Position numbers and translations under genes: made by a program. A DNA stretch of 64,000 nt from Incurvaria masculella (taxonomy: Eukaryota > Arthropoda > Insecta > Lepidoptera > Incurvariidae). A model generated the notes under the pieces. It was not told where the DNA came from and did not search any database. It worked only from the letters and a program-made list of their open reading frames with translations. Of this stretch, positions 32,376-44,351 are shown piece after piece; position 1 is the stretch's first letter, and every line of letters starts with the position of its first letter. The stretch is taken from contig OX335647.2 in assembly GCA_946894095.1 (NCBI GenBank), forward strand, positions 17,750,001 through 17,814,000, read 5' to 3'.

Positions 32376-32472
32376 TTAGGGTTCCGTTCCCAAAGTACAC
32401 CAACGGAACCTTATTACTAAGCTTCCGCTATCCGTCCGTCCGTCCGTCTGTCACAGCACTCTATCTCACGTG
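32376..32472 (-). repeat. ACGG repeat, truncated copy
   Basis: The reverse copy starts CTTTTTAGGGTTCCGTTCCC, then ACTAAGCTTCCGCTATCC, CCGT x3 and CTGTCACAGCACTCTATCTC. It stops there, with the CGGCCAAGTGCGAG end missing. Confidence 0.8.
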
Positions 32473-32618
32473 ATCTCATCGTATCAATTATCGTACGTAT
32501 CAACCGTGAACTCATGAATCCAGATAGTTACCCGTCTACCTTTCGTCAGAAATGAGATTTCTCAATGGTTTCATTTCTGCTAATGCTCGTTCATTGTATT
32601 GTATTGTATATGTATGTA

Positions 32619-32675
32619 TATCTTCTTTCCACTTTGTATGTGAAGTTGAGCAGGAGGGCTCGCCCACCTTGAGTC
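32619..32675 (-). mobile_element. Terminal fragment of TTAA MITE
   Basis: ATCTTCTTTCCACTTTGTATG, then GAAGTTGAGCAGGAGGG and CCCACCTTGAGTC match the right end of the TTAA MITE family, with the terminal TTAA mutated to TTGA. Confidence 0.55.
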
Positions 32676-32727
32676 AAAAGTTACGCCACCACTAAAAAGC
32701 AAAAAATTAAATATTTTTAAATAAAAA

Positions 32728-33100
32728 AAACCGGCCAAGTGCGAGTCGGACTCGCACACGAAGGGTTCCGTACCATCGTAAAAAAATTTATACAAAAAAT
32801 CACGTTTTTTGTATGGGGACCCCCTTTAATTTTAATTATTTCTTAATCTTACCTATTTGTTGTTATAGCGGCAAAATAAATACACACTCTGTGAAAATTT
32901 CAGCTGTCTATCTGTTACGGTTACTGAGATACAGCCCTGTGACAGACGGACAGACTGACGGACGGACGGACGGACGGACGGACGGACGGACGGACGGACG
33001 GACGGACGGACGGACGGACGGACGGACGGACGGACGGACGGACAGCGGAGGCTTAGTAATAGGGTTCCGTTTTCACCCTTTGGGTACGGAACCCTAAAAA
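32728..33100 (+). repeat. ACGG-microsatellite repeat, long array, nested in a TIR
   Basis: A full copy from AACCGGCCAAGTGCGAGTC to GGTACGGAACCCTAAAAA. It has the longest microsatellite in the window: ACGG/GGAC repeated about 21 times without interruption (about 32957-33042). It lies in the outer part of the left arm of the inverted-repeat element, so it arrived after that element. Confidence 0.9.
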
Positions 33101-33245
33101 GGACCGCCTTCAAAAAAACCGGAACTAAAAAGCAAAAAATAATTGGTTACTTTTAATTAATCTACGAAAAGCTATTTTAATTCTAACTAATTATGTACAA
33201 TTTCTTAATTTTTAATCATCTTTTGAAGTCGGTGCCTTGGGTAGA

Positions 33246-34045
33246 CGTTCTTTAAGAGCTGCAAGTAGTTAGATTAATATCACCTATGGCTAAGAAAGAA
33301 ATATAAGTAGGTAGCTACTTACATTTACCTACTTGAACAAAACACAAAAACAAAAATTAAATAAACAAACAGGTCGGAAAAACGTATGTAAGTAGGTATT
33401 TAGGCAAGTACTTTGTAATTGAAATATGCCTTATATTTAAACTAAATACCTAACACAGTAAAAACAAAATATTTACAAGAAAACCCTATGAACAAACCAA
33501 TATAAAAACTACGACCACTTATATGATAAATATTTAGGTAGGTGTAGCTTGTACTTTTTATTCTACCTAAATACCTACACAATACAAAACAAAAAAAAAC
33601 AAATATAAAAAAGAACAGAAAACAATAGGTAGCGACTTTGAGGTGTCTGCTCTCAACTACGTGTCAAAACGAGTGTGCGGTTAGTACATATCTCACCAAT
33701 TTCGGCAGAAATCGTCTTGTTCAGACAACGATGTTGCAGGGAAGTACCAATCAACACAGAGCAGCGAATTAACGTACTCCTTCACCAGTGCGCGCCTTTA
33801 TAAAGCCGAAAGTACTAATAATCGTTGAAACCCAATTTCAGTACGCTGCGCTGTATCGATATCAGCTTGCACGTAAACCAACGCTAAGGGCATCTCCAGT
33901 TAGACGAACGGTTGCTTAAAATGCTCTGTGGAATGACTATGTCTGTGGACCAATCATTGCTGACTCAGGTTGTTTACGCTCTCGTAGACTTCGGGTGTGT
34001 TCGGCTGAAATAGTGTCTGTTCGGTCAGCAGCGTGCGAAGCGAAC
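33246..34045. other. Interior of the 145 bp TIR element
   Basis: Left part is rich in TAGGTAGG and TACCTAC words (33300-33560). Right part is GC-balanced, with TATAAA at 33799 and an Inr-like TTTCAGT ending at 33842; the spacing of about 40 bp is longer than a canonical promoter. A direct word pair occurs near 34015 (GTGTCTGTTCGGTCAGC). No open frame of note. Confidence 0.4.
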
Positions 34046-34217
34046 TCTACCCAAGGCACCGACTTCAAAAGATGATTAAAAATTAAGAAATTGTACATAA
34101 TTAGTTAGAATTAAAATAGCTTTTCGTAGATTAATTAAAAGTAACCAATTATTTTTTGCTTTTTAGTTCCGGTTTTTTTGAAGGCGGTCCTTTTTTTATT
34201 TAAAAATATTTTTAACA

Positions 34218-35080
34218 TCACTATTTATTTTTTGTTAAAAACTGGCATCACAGTAATCGTCACTTTGCTTCGTCTAAATAAAAATACGATTTAAGGGATT
34301 GGTCGTGTGTGATTTTTAAACTGGTTAGACAAATATCAGACCTGCTTACAAAATTTCACGAGAATCTGTTGAGAAATGCGACCTGTAGAGGAGAACAACC
34401 GGACATACGAAAGCATTTTCGCCCAATCTTGAAACTTCGCTACGCTCGGTCAACAAAATATTTGCCTGACTTCCCCTTTGTGCTGCCAGCATCATCTCTT
34501 CAGTACACCGGTCCCGTTTCCATAATATTACGTGAATCACCAACAACGCTGCGCGGAAACTGAACGCATCCAAAGATGTCACCCCATTTAGGGTTGCCAA
34601 ATTCATGCTATTCATCGAGTGAGCAAATATGATATTTGAATGTGCAATTGAATGACAATCTGTACTTATTGCGTTTATAGTGCATAGTTATTTGTCGCAG
34701 GATTATTTTAAAATCATGCGTTTTAGGAGTGAATGTAATTATACGCAGGGTGGAAAGCCTATTGTGATTTTGTATTTTGTGGTTTGGCGTTGTTACTTGG
34801 CATGTATCAACGCCAAGTAATGGTAATTTTTTGGTACACCGTAGATGAAGACAAATTCGAGAAACGATTAAATATCGACCTCGACCTTGGAGTTATAGAG
34901 ACTCAGGAATTCATAATAAATAAATAATTCTCTAACGACATAAAAATACAACACTACACAACTACCAATGATCTGATATCTGGATTATATAAAGGCTAAT
35001 TTGACAGGTTACTTAGTGGTTTGGATAGCTTAGTTGATAGAGCATTGGAAATTGAATGCGAACGTCGGTCAATATCGCTG
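34218..35080. other. No gene seen
   Basis: Overlapping frames of 84 and 89 codons on opposite strands (34309-34615) have no recognisable domain. Otherwise unassigned. Confidence 0.45.
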
Positions 35081-35084
35081 TTAA

Positions 35085-35626
35085 GGCGGCCCAACCCGGC
35101 GGGCCTAACTCATTCGCGGGCACAGTACAAAACCGTGCTGTTGCGCTCTGGGACCTTCTCTGTTTGAAAGAATAAGACAGGCTCCGTGATGAGGAAGATG
35201 CAACATGTCCACAAAAAAGACAATGTGCATAGTGTATGATTTGGTAAGATTTACGAAAATTTTAATTTCAAAACGACTTATAGCTAAAAGTAAACCACGA
35301 CCGCTGTAGTCACAAATCTAACAAAAAACAAATAGATCATAAATCTTGATTAAAAAAGCTATGTCTGATGACTACTCTTTTTACGATGTTCTTACTTTAT
35401 CATTGCGTAATCCACCTCCAAAGTTATCGTATAAAACGCGCGAAAAATTCGAACTTTCGGACCTTATAACTTAGAAACCAAACACAATTTTACAATGCAA
35501 ATGGTCATCAGACATCTAGTTGGATCAAATAAAGGTATTTTGAGCAAAATTTTGGATCTCTGACAAGAAATATGGGCGTGATCTTCTTTCCCCTTTTGTA
35601 TGGGGAGATGAGCGGGTTGGGCCACC
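35085..35626 (-). mobile_element. TTAA-flanked MITE, complete copy (piggyBac-like)
   Basis: The reverse copy is bracketed by TTAA (35081-35084 and 35627-35630). The termini are GGCGGCCCAACCCG and CGGGTTGGGCCACC. The interior is nearly identical to 30797-31322 in reverse complement. No coding frame. Confidence 0.85.
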
Positions 35627-35634
35627 TTAAACGT

Positions 35635-36725
35635 ATGTGGTTCTCAACTTTAAATTAATGTTTAGTTATTTTGCGATACCTTATTTCCACATTCACGGAT
35701 AGACGCTTTGATGGTGCACTGTCATCCTTGATGTTTTTGAGCCTCTATTGAAATGGAAATATTATTTATTTATTTAATGTATTAAGAAAAAATACTCCCC
35801 AATAAGCTGTCATGTCTTTCCATACTTTTTGCGCAATAAAAAGTGTTTCGCGATATGATTTTAACCGCTTTATGGTCCTGTCACCGTTACCCTCTGGCGG
35901 GACGTTTGTGTCCCGTTATAAAATTCTGTCTTCGCGAATATTCTGAACCAGTTATTAATGTTCGCCGTTAAATTACATATTACGTATTGCTTTGTTAAAA
36001 TATTGCATGTGGCGTCATATGAGTTTGTTCAATTGTCTTTAGAATCAAACACATTCAAGTATGTTCGGCCCATTGTGTACTGTGACTAATTTAGTTGCGT
36101 TGGTCGTGAATATGGTTTTTCACATGAATGTCTTTATGTACGTACCTTTGATCATGATCGTATATTATCGCCGTATACCTAATACAGATCAAAAAAGATC
36201 AAATTCGGGCCGTTCAAAATAGTAAACAAATCTGCAGTTATATTCAGTTTTATCGGTCGATTTTTGTGCCACAATGAGTCCGAACAAGGACTTAATGATT
36301 TATAGAATTGTTTTCACAAATTATTAAAATGTTTAGCTGTGGTCCCGTTTCGAGCCGAACATCGGCATAACCGCTTGTCCTACGAAAACTTCACGGGGAA
36401 TGAGTTTTAGTATGTTTAGACTTTCACACAAAAATATTTAACCAACAGTTATTTTTCAATAGTACAAAAACATGGACTAAAAATATGTTTTAAATGGTCG
36501 CAGTTGTCCTCTGTAGAATGATCTCAAATTGTTATTCGCAAGAGAACTCTATTGGGCCTGTAGACATAGTTATGTGTTCAATGGAAACCCTTTAAACTAC
36601 AACTTCATCGACGCATGATGTATCCCGATATTAAGCCTTAAACGAGGAGTAACCTTTCGTTTTAAATGGTAAATTGAACTTAAATTTGTACGTACTTTTA
36701 AAATAAAAACAACGACGACTTACAG
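35635..36725. other. No gene seen
   Basis: Long AT-rich stretch with frequent stops and no recognised repeat. Confidence 0.5.
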
Positions 36726-36730
36726 TTTAA

Positions 36731-36889
36731 GCCCCGATTGCACGAAGAGATGGCCGAGTTAATCAATGTTCAAACACGTCCCTTTTAGTGAACCGCATGG
36801 AGTTCCTTTCATACTGTACATACAAAGTGACGTGTTTAAACGTACGTTGACGTTGATTTTGATGTTTTGTTCTTTCGTGCACTCGGCCC
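36731..36889 (+). mobile_element. PIF/Harbinger-like MITE, copy 3
   Basis: The termini are GCCCCGATTGCACGAA and TTCGTGCACTCGGCCC, with TAA duplicated on both sides (36728-36730 and 36890-36892). The length is 159 bp, the same as copy 2, with the same interior apart from scattered substitutions. Confidence 0.85.
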
Positions 36890-36963
36890 TAAGTCGTAAA
36901 ACAGCAACTGAACAAAAAAAGTTAAAGGTTAGGCGTGTAGCATCCTAATTTGTAAAGCATCTA

Positions 36964-37247
36964 TAAAAAAACCGGCCTAGTGCGAGTCGGACTCGCACAC
37001 GAAGGGTTCCGTACCATCGTACAAGATTTAACACAAAAAATCACGTTTTAATTTTTATTCATTTTTTTATTTCACCTATTTGTTGTTATAGCGGCAAAAT
37101 AAATACACACTTTGTGAAAATTTCAGCTGCCTACCTGTTACGGTTCATGAGATACAGCCCTGTGACAGACGGACGGACGGACGGACGGACAGCGGAGGCT
37201 TATTAATAGGGTTCCGTTTTCACCCATTGGGTACGGAACCCTAAAAA
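36964..37247 (+). repeat. ACGG-microsatellite dispersed repeat
   Basis: A full copy from AACCGGCCTAGTGCGAGTC to GGTACGGAACCCTAAAAA, with a five-unit ACGG run. It lacks the CCCCCTTTAATT word present in longer copies. Confidence 0.88.
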
Positions 37248-39030
37248 CGTGGAAGGAAAAGAAGCACGCTGTGATTGTACGTTATGGCTCTATCATCTGG
37301 CTAAAGCGGCGTGATTGTATTGATGTTTAGATGTTGGATTTCGAAAATGCAAACATGAATTGACGACCAATACTTTTCAGATTATTTTCAAAATTGTATT
37401 ACAATGCTTCAAATGTAGATGTCGCTGAATCTCAAATTAATGAGATAACGGTAATGTCGCATCCATTAAATACATAACACTATGAATTCACACTACCCTA
37501 ACTAGTCCTAACAACAAACAAATAACCAGAACATTTAGTTTTGCGATTACATTCTCTTTTATGTCTCGATTGGCCTAAGCCGTATTTGATACTTTTAGTA
37601 AAGATGGCTGCCCAAACAAATCTAGTTCGTTAGTGAGATACGGCGCTATCTATATTATTATAGAGACGTCGTCGCCGTCGCTTCTTGTACACCGGAACTG
37701 TGACGAATCGATCACATTTTGAAGCGACATTCATGTCAGGTGACGTCACCGCCGCGCCGTCCAACAGGTTATTCGGTTAGTGATCGCCGTGCTTGGCCTT
37801 GTTCCTCTTATCTTTAAGTTTTCTTCAAACTGGGTTTCAAGATCAATCGCCTAACGTTGACTAAGCGACTGCGCGCGAATCAATGTCGCTCAGTCATTCA
37901 TGCAAGTTGTTCGTCGCAGGAATCGCCAATCTTTTCAATCCTAATTTATATCTTAACAGGCAGCCTACATTATATGGTTTAAGACAAGGAACATTCACAT
38001 GTTTTAATTCAAATTCGTATTGCTTTTTGGTGGTTGTCCTACCCTCCATAGATGTGTACAGAACCTAATAATTATTCCATTAAATGTTTTGAGGTATTTC
38101 ATATGTCCAATATCCCATCACGTGTAACAACCGCTTTTCATACCCCGAAGTAACAAATTACCATACTAAGACCTTCTGTTTATTTGATTACGGTTATATT
38201 GAACTAGTCGGATAAGGCGAAAAAAATGCATTGCCACTTTCTAATTATAAAATTTTTGTATGCGGCAATATCAACCTCCGTTCCGTGTCATTTAATGTCC
38301 CAATAAAATAGGAAAAATAATAGAGGCTACGGGCCACTCGAAATAACAGCTTTGAGGTAAATATATAAAAGTAATTAATTTATTAAAAAAAATGGTTAGA
38401 TCTAAAATGTCGTTGCCCATAGAAACATGAAAAATAATCGCATCAAAAATCATCTTCCAAAGTGCTTAAAGACGTTCGAATTATTCGTTATTGATTACTA
38501 AACTGTTTTTAATACAAGTATTTAATTATACCTTCCCACTAAGCTTGTCGGGCAGTTGATTAAAAATACAATTTATCGACTCTTCTCTTGGCACGATTTT
38601 TTCTTGTTTGGGAACCTGAACGTTTCTGGTGAAAATGATTTTTTAATAACTTAATTTTAAGCAATCTTAACGCGCATGAAATGATAAAATGAACCTTATC
38701 GCTCTCGCCCATGACTCTTGACAAATTATATGTTTACCCAGGATCCTGCCTAGGAATACTTATGTTAAAAATGTTTTTGCGTTATTAGTCAATGCACAAC
38801 TTTACCATGCCACGTTTTATTTTGTCACAGCTACAGTGATATGATAATTATTCATGGATAAAATGATATTCATGGACAAGGATCAAACAACCAAAAAAAA
38901 AAACCCTCATGGGTGCAATTTATGGCTCCTGACTATCTCCTCATCTCAGATTTTCCAGCAGTCATCTAGATACCATATTGCGTTTTGCTATTTTCACATC
39001 GCACAACTGTCGACAAACTGAAGTCGAAAA
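37248..39030. other. No gene seen; one eroded SINE
   Basis: Frames are short. At 38125-38245, CCCCGAAGTAACAAATTACC, GACCTTCTGTTTATTTGATT and ACGGTTATATTGAACTAG are a heavily eroded reverse SINE. The rest is unassigned. Confidence 0.4.
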
Positions 39031-39165
39031 AACAACCTTGGGTCCTTCAAACATGGTGTGAAAAAGCACCTGTCAGGCCGGCATGGGTTTTCGCAGCATC
39101 CTTAAAAGTTCAAAGATGTTCAGGTGTAGGCCATATGCCGCGCTTAACATAGAAAAAATGCTTAA
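39031..39165 (+). pseudogene. Possible LINE C-terminal fragment, second copy
   Basis: It translates to LGSFKHGVKKHLSGRHG at its start, related to the phrase at 28580. The shared 3' word CATATGCCGCGCTTAACAT is matched by CAATATCCCGCGCTTCACAT at 28720. Tentative. Confidence 0.35.
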
Positions 39166-40826
39166 GTCTCAGGTTGACTTCTTCTATGTTTTTTCTTCAC
39201 CGACGAAGAGGTCATCATATAAAACCCGAAAGGTAGTTTGGGGTCTCAGAAGCGAACACGAGAAGTTCTCGCATGAGAAACTGACAATAGAGTTTGTCAG
39301 TTTCAGAAAAAAATTGCCTATTTTTTCGATATAGCGGATGACAGCGACTCACCGACGGAAGCGAGATTGGAGAGTACGTACGCTGAAGCGAATCGTTAAC
39401 TTACGCGTCTGCTTTGACAGGCTCCATACGCTCGAATTACACATGCACGCGAATGTCGAATATCGTCGTCCTGTCTTGTAAAACGAGCCTATGCCGGGAC
39501 ATGGACACGGACGCTGAGCAAAGTTGACCGCGAGTGACGGGTTCGGCCAAACGTGATCACCACAAGGTGACGCACCGGGGCCATGTATTATGGCAACCAC
39601 GAATCACGTCTAGACCACGCCTGACCTACGGAAGGAGACCTCATGGTTAATGAAGACACACGATTCAACCTCTTCTAAACGAGTTAAGAATCAACTGCAG
39701 TAATGTCTACAAATCTACAAAAAAAGACGTGAAGCGAGAAGTGAAGTATTTTTTCGTCAAAAAATTTAATGTTGCAGTGATAGGTGCTTCTATAGCGATT
39801 TCCTTGATCAGGAGTCAGGAAAGTAGGCAAATTATACCCCGAAGGTTAACGGTGAACAGTTTGGCTAGCAATCATTATAATAGTGGACACTGAATATATT
39901 GACTGGCCGGACTAGTCGCATGGCGCCGCGTAGAGTTACGTTTTTAGTATGCTAATGTTGTTTACGGTGCTTTGGAATTCTGTTGAGTCCTACACACATA
40001 AATTGACACGTACACACAAACAGTCCACCACCAAGTCGCAGTCGCAAAGCCACAGATAACTAAATGCGCGATAATTTATTTGGAGTGGCTCGAGTAGCAG
40101 GGCAAGATACGTCAATAGTAATCAGCTGTCCTAAATATATAAAACAGGTATTTGGCGGCTAGTAGCAGTAACAGTGTCTCCCTAACATAATATTGGGGAT
40201 GTGATCATTAGGGAGATAATATAGGTTAATCGGCCGAAACTTCATCACAGGGCGAAATTCGGTTTCGGGATAACATCCAGTTTCGGTCGTGGGATAGTTT
40301 CCATGTTTGTTTATTAATGTCGCCATCAAGAGCGTTTGTAGAGGTACATTTTTATAACAGTTTTGGTCGCCATGACACATGAACAGTTTAGATGAAACTT
40401 GGTGGGATAGATAGTCAGTTTAAAAGTTAACATATGTAGTCAATTCCGGCACATACTGGTTATTGTCTATTCTGTGAAGCTGTTAGATTTAGTAGTGGTG
40501 CCGTAGTCTTTGGGTTGTCAGTGACAACCCTTTGCGGCGAAAGTCGATATACGTACCTGGATTTTGGATTTATGGGGGATAATTTTATAAAAATTTTGCG
40601 CACCTTTACTCGTTCCATGAACTCAACCTTTAGAAGGTTGATAGTTAAAATGCTAATATTAAGCGATAATTACTTGATTGAAAACTATAACCACAGATTA
40701 GATATTACAATCTGTGCTATAACTCGCAATCAGTGGACGCGGCGACGCGGGACAGAACGTTAATTTAATCACACCTAACTGACATGAAAATGTACACTTT
40801 CTTCAAACCCATATGATATTATTTGA
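39166..40826. other. No gene seen
   Basis: Frames up to 83 codons without recognisable domains. No repeat from this window was recognised. Confidence 0.5.
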
Positions 40827-41092
40827 CTCCCTTTACGAGCACGGCTACATTGAACCGGATGGAAAACCGGGACAATTTTTCATTGCCGCTTCGACCATAG
40901 TTTCATTCAATGCGGTGGTACCAACCCGGGCGGGCTTAACCATACCACGTAGTAGGGGAAAGAGCCCTACAGTTTTACATGGGTTCCGAACCATGGAACA
41001 GCTCGCATTCGTAACGAAATGCATTTATCCAACTTAGAAAGAGAATGAAAGTGGTGCATGACTGGGCGAGAATTTGAACCCAGACCTCTCTA
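40827..41092 (-). mobile_element. SINE, 3'-truncated, reverse orientation
   Basis: It holds CTTTACGAGCACGGCTACAT, GGACAATTTTTCATTGCCGC, GGTACCAACCCGGGCGGGC, CACGTAGTAGGGGAA, AGCTCGCATTCGTAACG and AATTTGAACCCAGACCTC. The tail-side CCATGCCAGGACC and beyond is absent. Confidence 0.85.
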
Positions 41093-41551
41093 AATATTAG
41101 AGACCTTAAGTCACCTCAAGACACCTTAGTATGAAGAACCTTCAACACGAGGAGCCTTTAAAGTGTTTTTTCATTCTGATCTTAAATGTTGTGAGACGTA
41201 TCTGTTGACTTTCACAAAATGTATTTTATTGCTATAGAAAGGGAGACTCTACGAGTGTGGAGTGTCAATTACCATGCTGATCACTCACTAAAGTTACGAT
41301 GATGATATTTCGGAAGTATTTAATGAACACCTGTTGGGCACGTAATCTGACGCCGCTTTCGGTGAACGTGTCGGTTCATCGCGGCTAATTATGCTTGATA
41401 AACGAGCTTCTATTTTAAGCCGTCGTCATTTCACTTTAATCTAGCAAAGCACTAATAAAATTGGCATTTTTAGAGAAGCGTTCTCGTCGTTCTCTCTAAC
41501 GTTCCCTATTTTAGGCGTACTTTTCCGGTCCAGACAAAACATTTTTTATCC
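41093..41551. other. No gene seen
   Basis: Unassigned spacer between two SINE copies. Confidence 0.5.
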
Positions 41552-41873
41552 TTTTTTCTATGTAACTAGACATGGATGGCTAGTACCACATCCGCAATCA
41601 TGAAACCCAAGGCACGGCTACATGAAAGTTTTTTTTTTACTACAGTTTCGTCTATCTTGTTATCCAATGCGATGGTATCATCGGGTTTAACCCCACCGCC
41701 TAGTAGGGGAAGGAGACCTACGTTTTACATCGATTCCGAACCATGGAATATCTCGAGATTCGTGACAAAATGCAATTATCGAACTCAGAAAGAGAGAGAA
41801 AGTGGTGTATGAACAGGGCGGGGATTTCAACCCAGACTTCTGGAATGGAAGTCTCTGCGCCACGACCCGCTCA
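41552..41873 (-). mobile_element. SINE, reverse orientation, internally deleted
   Basis: The tail side (CTAGACATGGATGGCTAGTAC) is present. The section with CAGGACCTTCCC is replaced or deleted around 41605-41640, and CCGCCTAGTAGGGGAAGG, GATTCGTGACAAAATGCA and GGGGATTTCAACCCAGAC follow to the head. Confidence 0.8.
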
Positions 41874-42434
41874 CACTATCCTAATAATGCTAGAGATGAT
41901 AGTCTCATCTCTTACTGGTTTTTATTGTGCACCAAACAAAATAGGACACTGATTTAAAGTAACGCAGCAAGGAGCTAAAGAACTTTTGATCAGATGCTCG
42001 TTCAATGTCCTGCCTGGACAGGCGTAGACCTGCTGCAGGCTATCCATCTCGAGCTCTATGCTTTTGGTTCTGCTATACTTCTCAGCACATAAGATACATG
42101 AACGTAATTATTTTGTAGTGAAAGTAGAACTTAGTAAAGCAAAACCATGTGTTAGCCGTCACGTAACCCGCAAGAACGCCAGTGCGACTCCCGCGAGGTG
42201 CAGTTCACCTGCCGCCGACGCCGCGACGCTGCACTGCGGCGGCTATCAATAGCGGCGTCGCGGCGACGACGCGTCTATTTCGGACGCACCGGACGCGCTG
42301 CGACGGCGACGCCGCCGGCGGCGAGGGAAGGTCGACGCCCTGCGCGGAGGTGCATCTGCGGCGTCGTAATCACAGCACGCGGTCGTCTGCACGCCGCCAG
42401 TGTTTTTGCAACACTTGACACTTGTTAACTGAGT
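41874..42434. other. No gene assigned; CpG-rich hairpin-prone patch
   Basis: 42180-42400 is dense in GCCGCCGACGCCGCGACGC and GCGTCGCGGCGACGACGCG, which can fold against each other. Open frames on this stretch reflect GC content. There is no recognisable domain. Confidence 0.4.
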
Positions 42435-42778
42435 GGTCAGTCTGAGTTCTCACCTAAATTGGCGTTTACGGCAAACCGATCGACTGGCGTTTCCTCCAAA
42501 CTCCATACAAGTTTTTACTAGATATTCTGTGGTTTTACTTCTTCAAGCTGTCAAAGTCAAACGCTGACTTCCGATTTGTATGAAAACGCGGAGTGGAAGT
42601 AAACGGCAACGTCGACGTATTTACGGCAACGTTGAGTAAGCTGTCAAATCAAGCTCGGACTTGAAAATGTTAGTTCGCTTAACGCCCACTGCGCGCGCTT
42701 TTCAATTTCTCCATACATTTGAAAACGCCAGTCGTTTGGTTTGCCGTAACGCCAATTTAGGTGACAACTTAGACTACC
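42435..42778. mobile_element. TIR element with ~50 bp inverted ends
   Basis: Left: GGTCAGTCTGAGTTCTCACC, then TAAATTGGCGTTTACGGCAA and CTGGCGTTT. Right: the diverged reverse complement AAACGCCAGTCGTTTGGTTT, GCCGTAACGCCAATTTAGG and TGACAACTTAGACTACC. 344 bp long, non-coding. A second, interrupted copy is at 26876. Confidence 0.75.
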
Positions 42779-42965
42779 GGCTCTGTCACCTTTTAGTTTC
42801 CATGTGGCGCGGCCCCGTAGAGTAAAATTATATTTGTTTCGCCCAATTATGTTTTTACGCACCCATAATAAGTGCCGAACCCATTGCCGTTTCATCTAAC
42901 TATTGCTAGCAAACGTATGAATTCATAAGATGTCTGAATAATCTATAAAACGTATTTAAAACAAA

Positions 42966-43016
42966 AAGGTTCCGACGAATTGATAACCTCCTCCTGTTTT
43001 TGAAGTCGGTTGAAAA
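42966..43016 (-). repeat. CTTCAAAA-GGAGG repeat fragment
   Basis: GGTTCCGACGAATTGATAACC followed by TCCTCCTGTTTTTGAAGTCGG is the reverse complement of the start of the repeat at 31640. Confidence 0.7.
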
Positions 43017-44351
43017 TTAGTCTTGATTCTAAACTTGCATTCATTCAAAACTATGTACAACCAAGCAAACGGCTGTATAAATATTTTATTATTGCTTGGT
43101 TGGCTGCAAAAATCGACTATGCATGCATATTATACATAGTCGATTAGGTAACTATGTCTAGCGAATATACGAGTTGAAATAGAATGCCATTTGGACGAAA
43201 AGAAATAATGATGGTTCATGCACATGATTAAAAAAACACCAATTATATAAAAAACACTCGAATGCCTTCCACGTTGTTGACGTGGTCAGAGCATAGTTAA
43301 CAGGTGCTAAGTAATGTAGGCCCTGAATAATCGAAGCAGTCGGATAACGGGTGAATAGAACTAAACGTTTTATCGCATTCGCATGTGGCCGGCCGTGTTA
43401 GCTGTTTTATGATTGGTTGGTCTATTAATTGAGCGGAGTTCATTAGTATGCAAATTTCGTTTTAATTATTGCTCTGTAGAAAGCTGGACTCGATGAACTG
43501 CTTCTGCTGTTCTAGCGGTGGCGGCTCTGGGTGCGCGTGCGATCGCGGCTGTCTGACGTCCTACATCTTCTATACTTCTTGTTTAGGCTCGTTTCATACG
43601 TAACGTCCCTGATAATATATTTACATAATCATAGACTAATGCTGAAATACATAGACTTAACTTGTTCTTGGCTTAGCCAAAGTATTCCTTCCGGCTGTCG
43701 AGACTTAGTTTTAAATTATAATATAGTTTTAAATCTGTACTTAGTTTTGACTGGACCTAAGCCGAGAACTAGTCACGATTATCGTGACTCGAACCTGACT
43801 CAAGTCGTATCTAGCCACATTTATAACCAACACAAGCAAAAACAATCGTTTTTAAACTATTTTATTTAGCTTGACCCCGTTTATATTTTTTTCTTCAAAT
43901 AGGACTAGATGTCCTGAGTAGAGTTTATTTTAAAGTATCTAAATGATTTTAATTTAGAGACTTCACTAAGGTCCTACTCGATGGTACCTAAGCCGAGGCA
44001 GTATGAAGTCACGATGTTAGTTAGGTCTATGTATTTCGTAAGATCCGGTTACAGAAAGTATTATCAACTTTGAAATTAGTTAACTTGTTTTATGTATTAG
44101 CGCGGTGTATGGCGTAAGCCAGACCCTCGCCTATGTGTCCGACGACGCCTATAGGTTAACGAACTGTCTCAGTGGCTGCGATTTTATTTTAAACACTTTA
44201 AAGATGCAATAATGCATTTAATGTAATTTATGTATTGTTTATGTCTCTTTTCGCAATCGGCATTATTTGTTCACATAATTAACCTAATGGCAAATATTGC
44301 TACATTTGAATGGCGAAATTCTCCACATATTGTATTCATGAACAGGGGTCA
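43017..44351. other. No gene seen; small hairpin and a shared repeat
   Basis: 43111-43145 forms a hairpin (AATCGACTATG and CATAGTCGATT). 44100-44165 is the partner of the short repeat at 9895. A 112-codon frame at 43531-43869 has no recognisable domain. Confidence 0.4.

Larger units (their letters stand above)
32709..34217. mobile_element. Element with 145 bp perfect inverted arms
   Basis: 33101-33245 and 34046-34190 are exact reverse complements over 145 bp (outer word GGACCGCCTTCAAAAAAACC, inner word GGTGCCTTGGGTAGA). Outside them AAATAAAAAAA and ATATTTTTAAAT extend the match to about 168 bp, but on the left this part is separated from the arm by an ACGG repeat (32728-33100) inserted into the terminal repeat. 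The 800 bp interior has no transposase frame. Perfect arms mean a young insertion or recent homogenisation. Superfamily unknown. Confidence 0.8.

Noticed and set aside
33100..34190. Long terminal inverted repeats with an internal TATA box suggested an integrated densovirus-like genome.
   Set aside because: The interior is only 800 bp and has no replication or capsid frame. A non-autonomous transposon explains it better.
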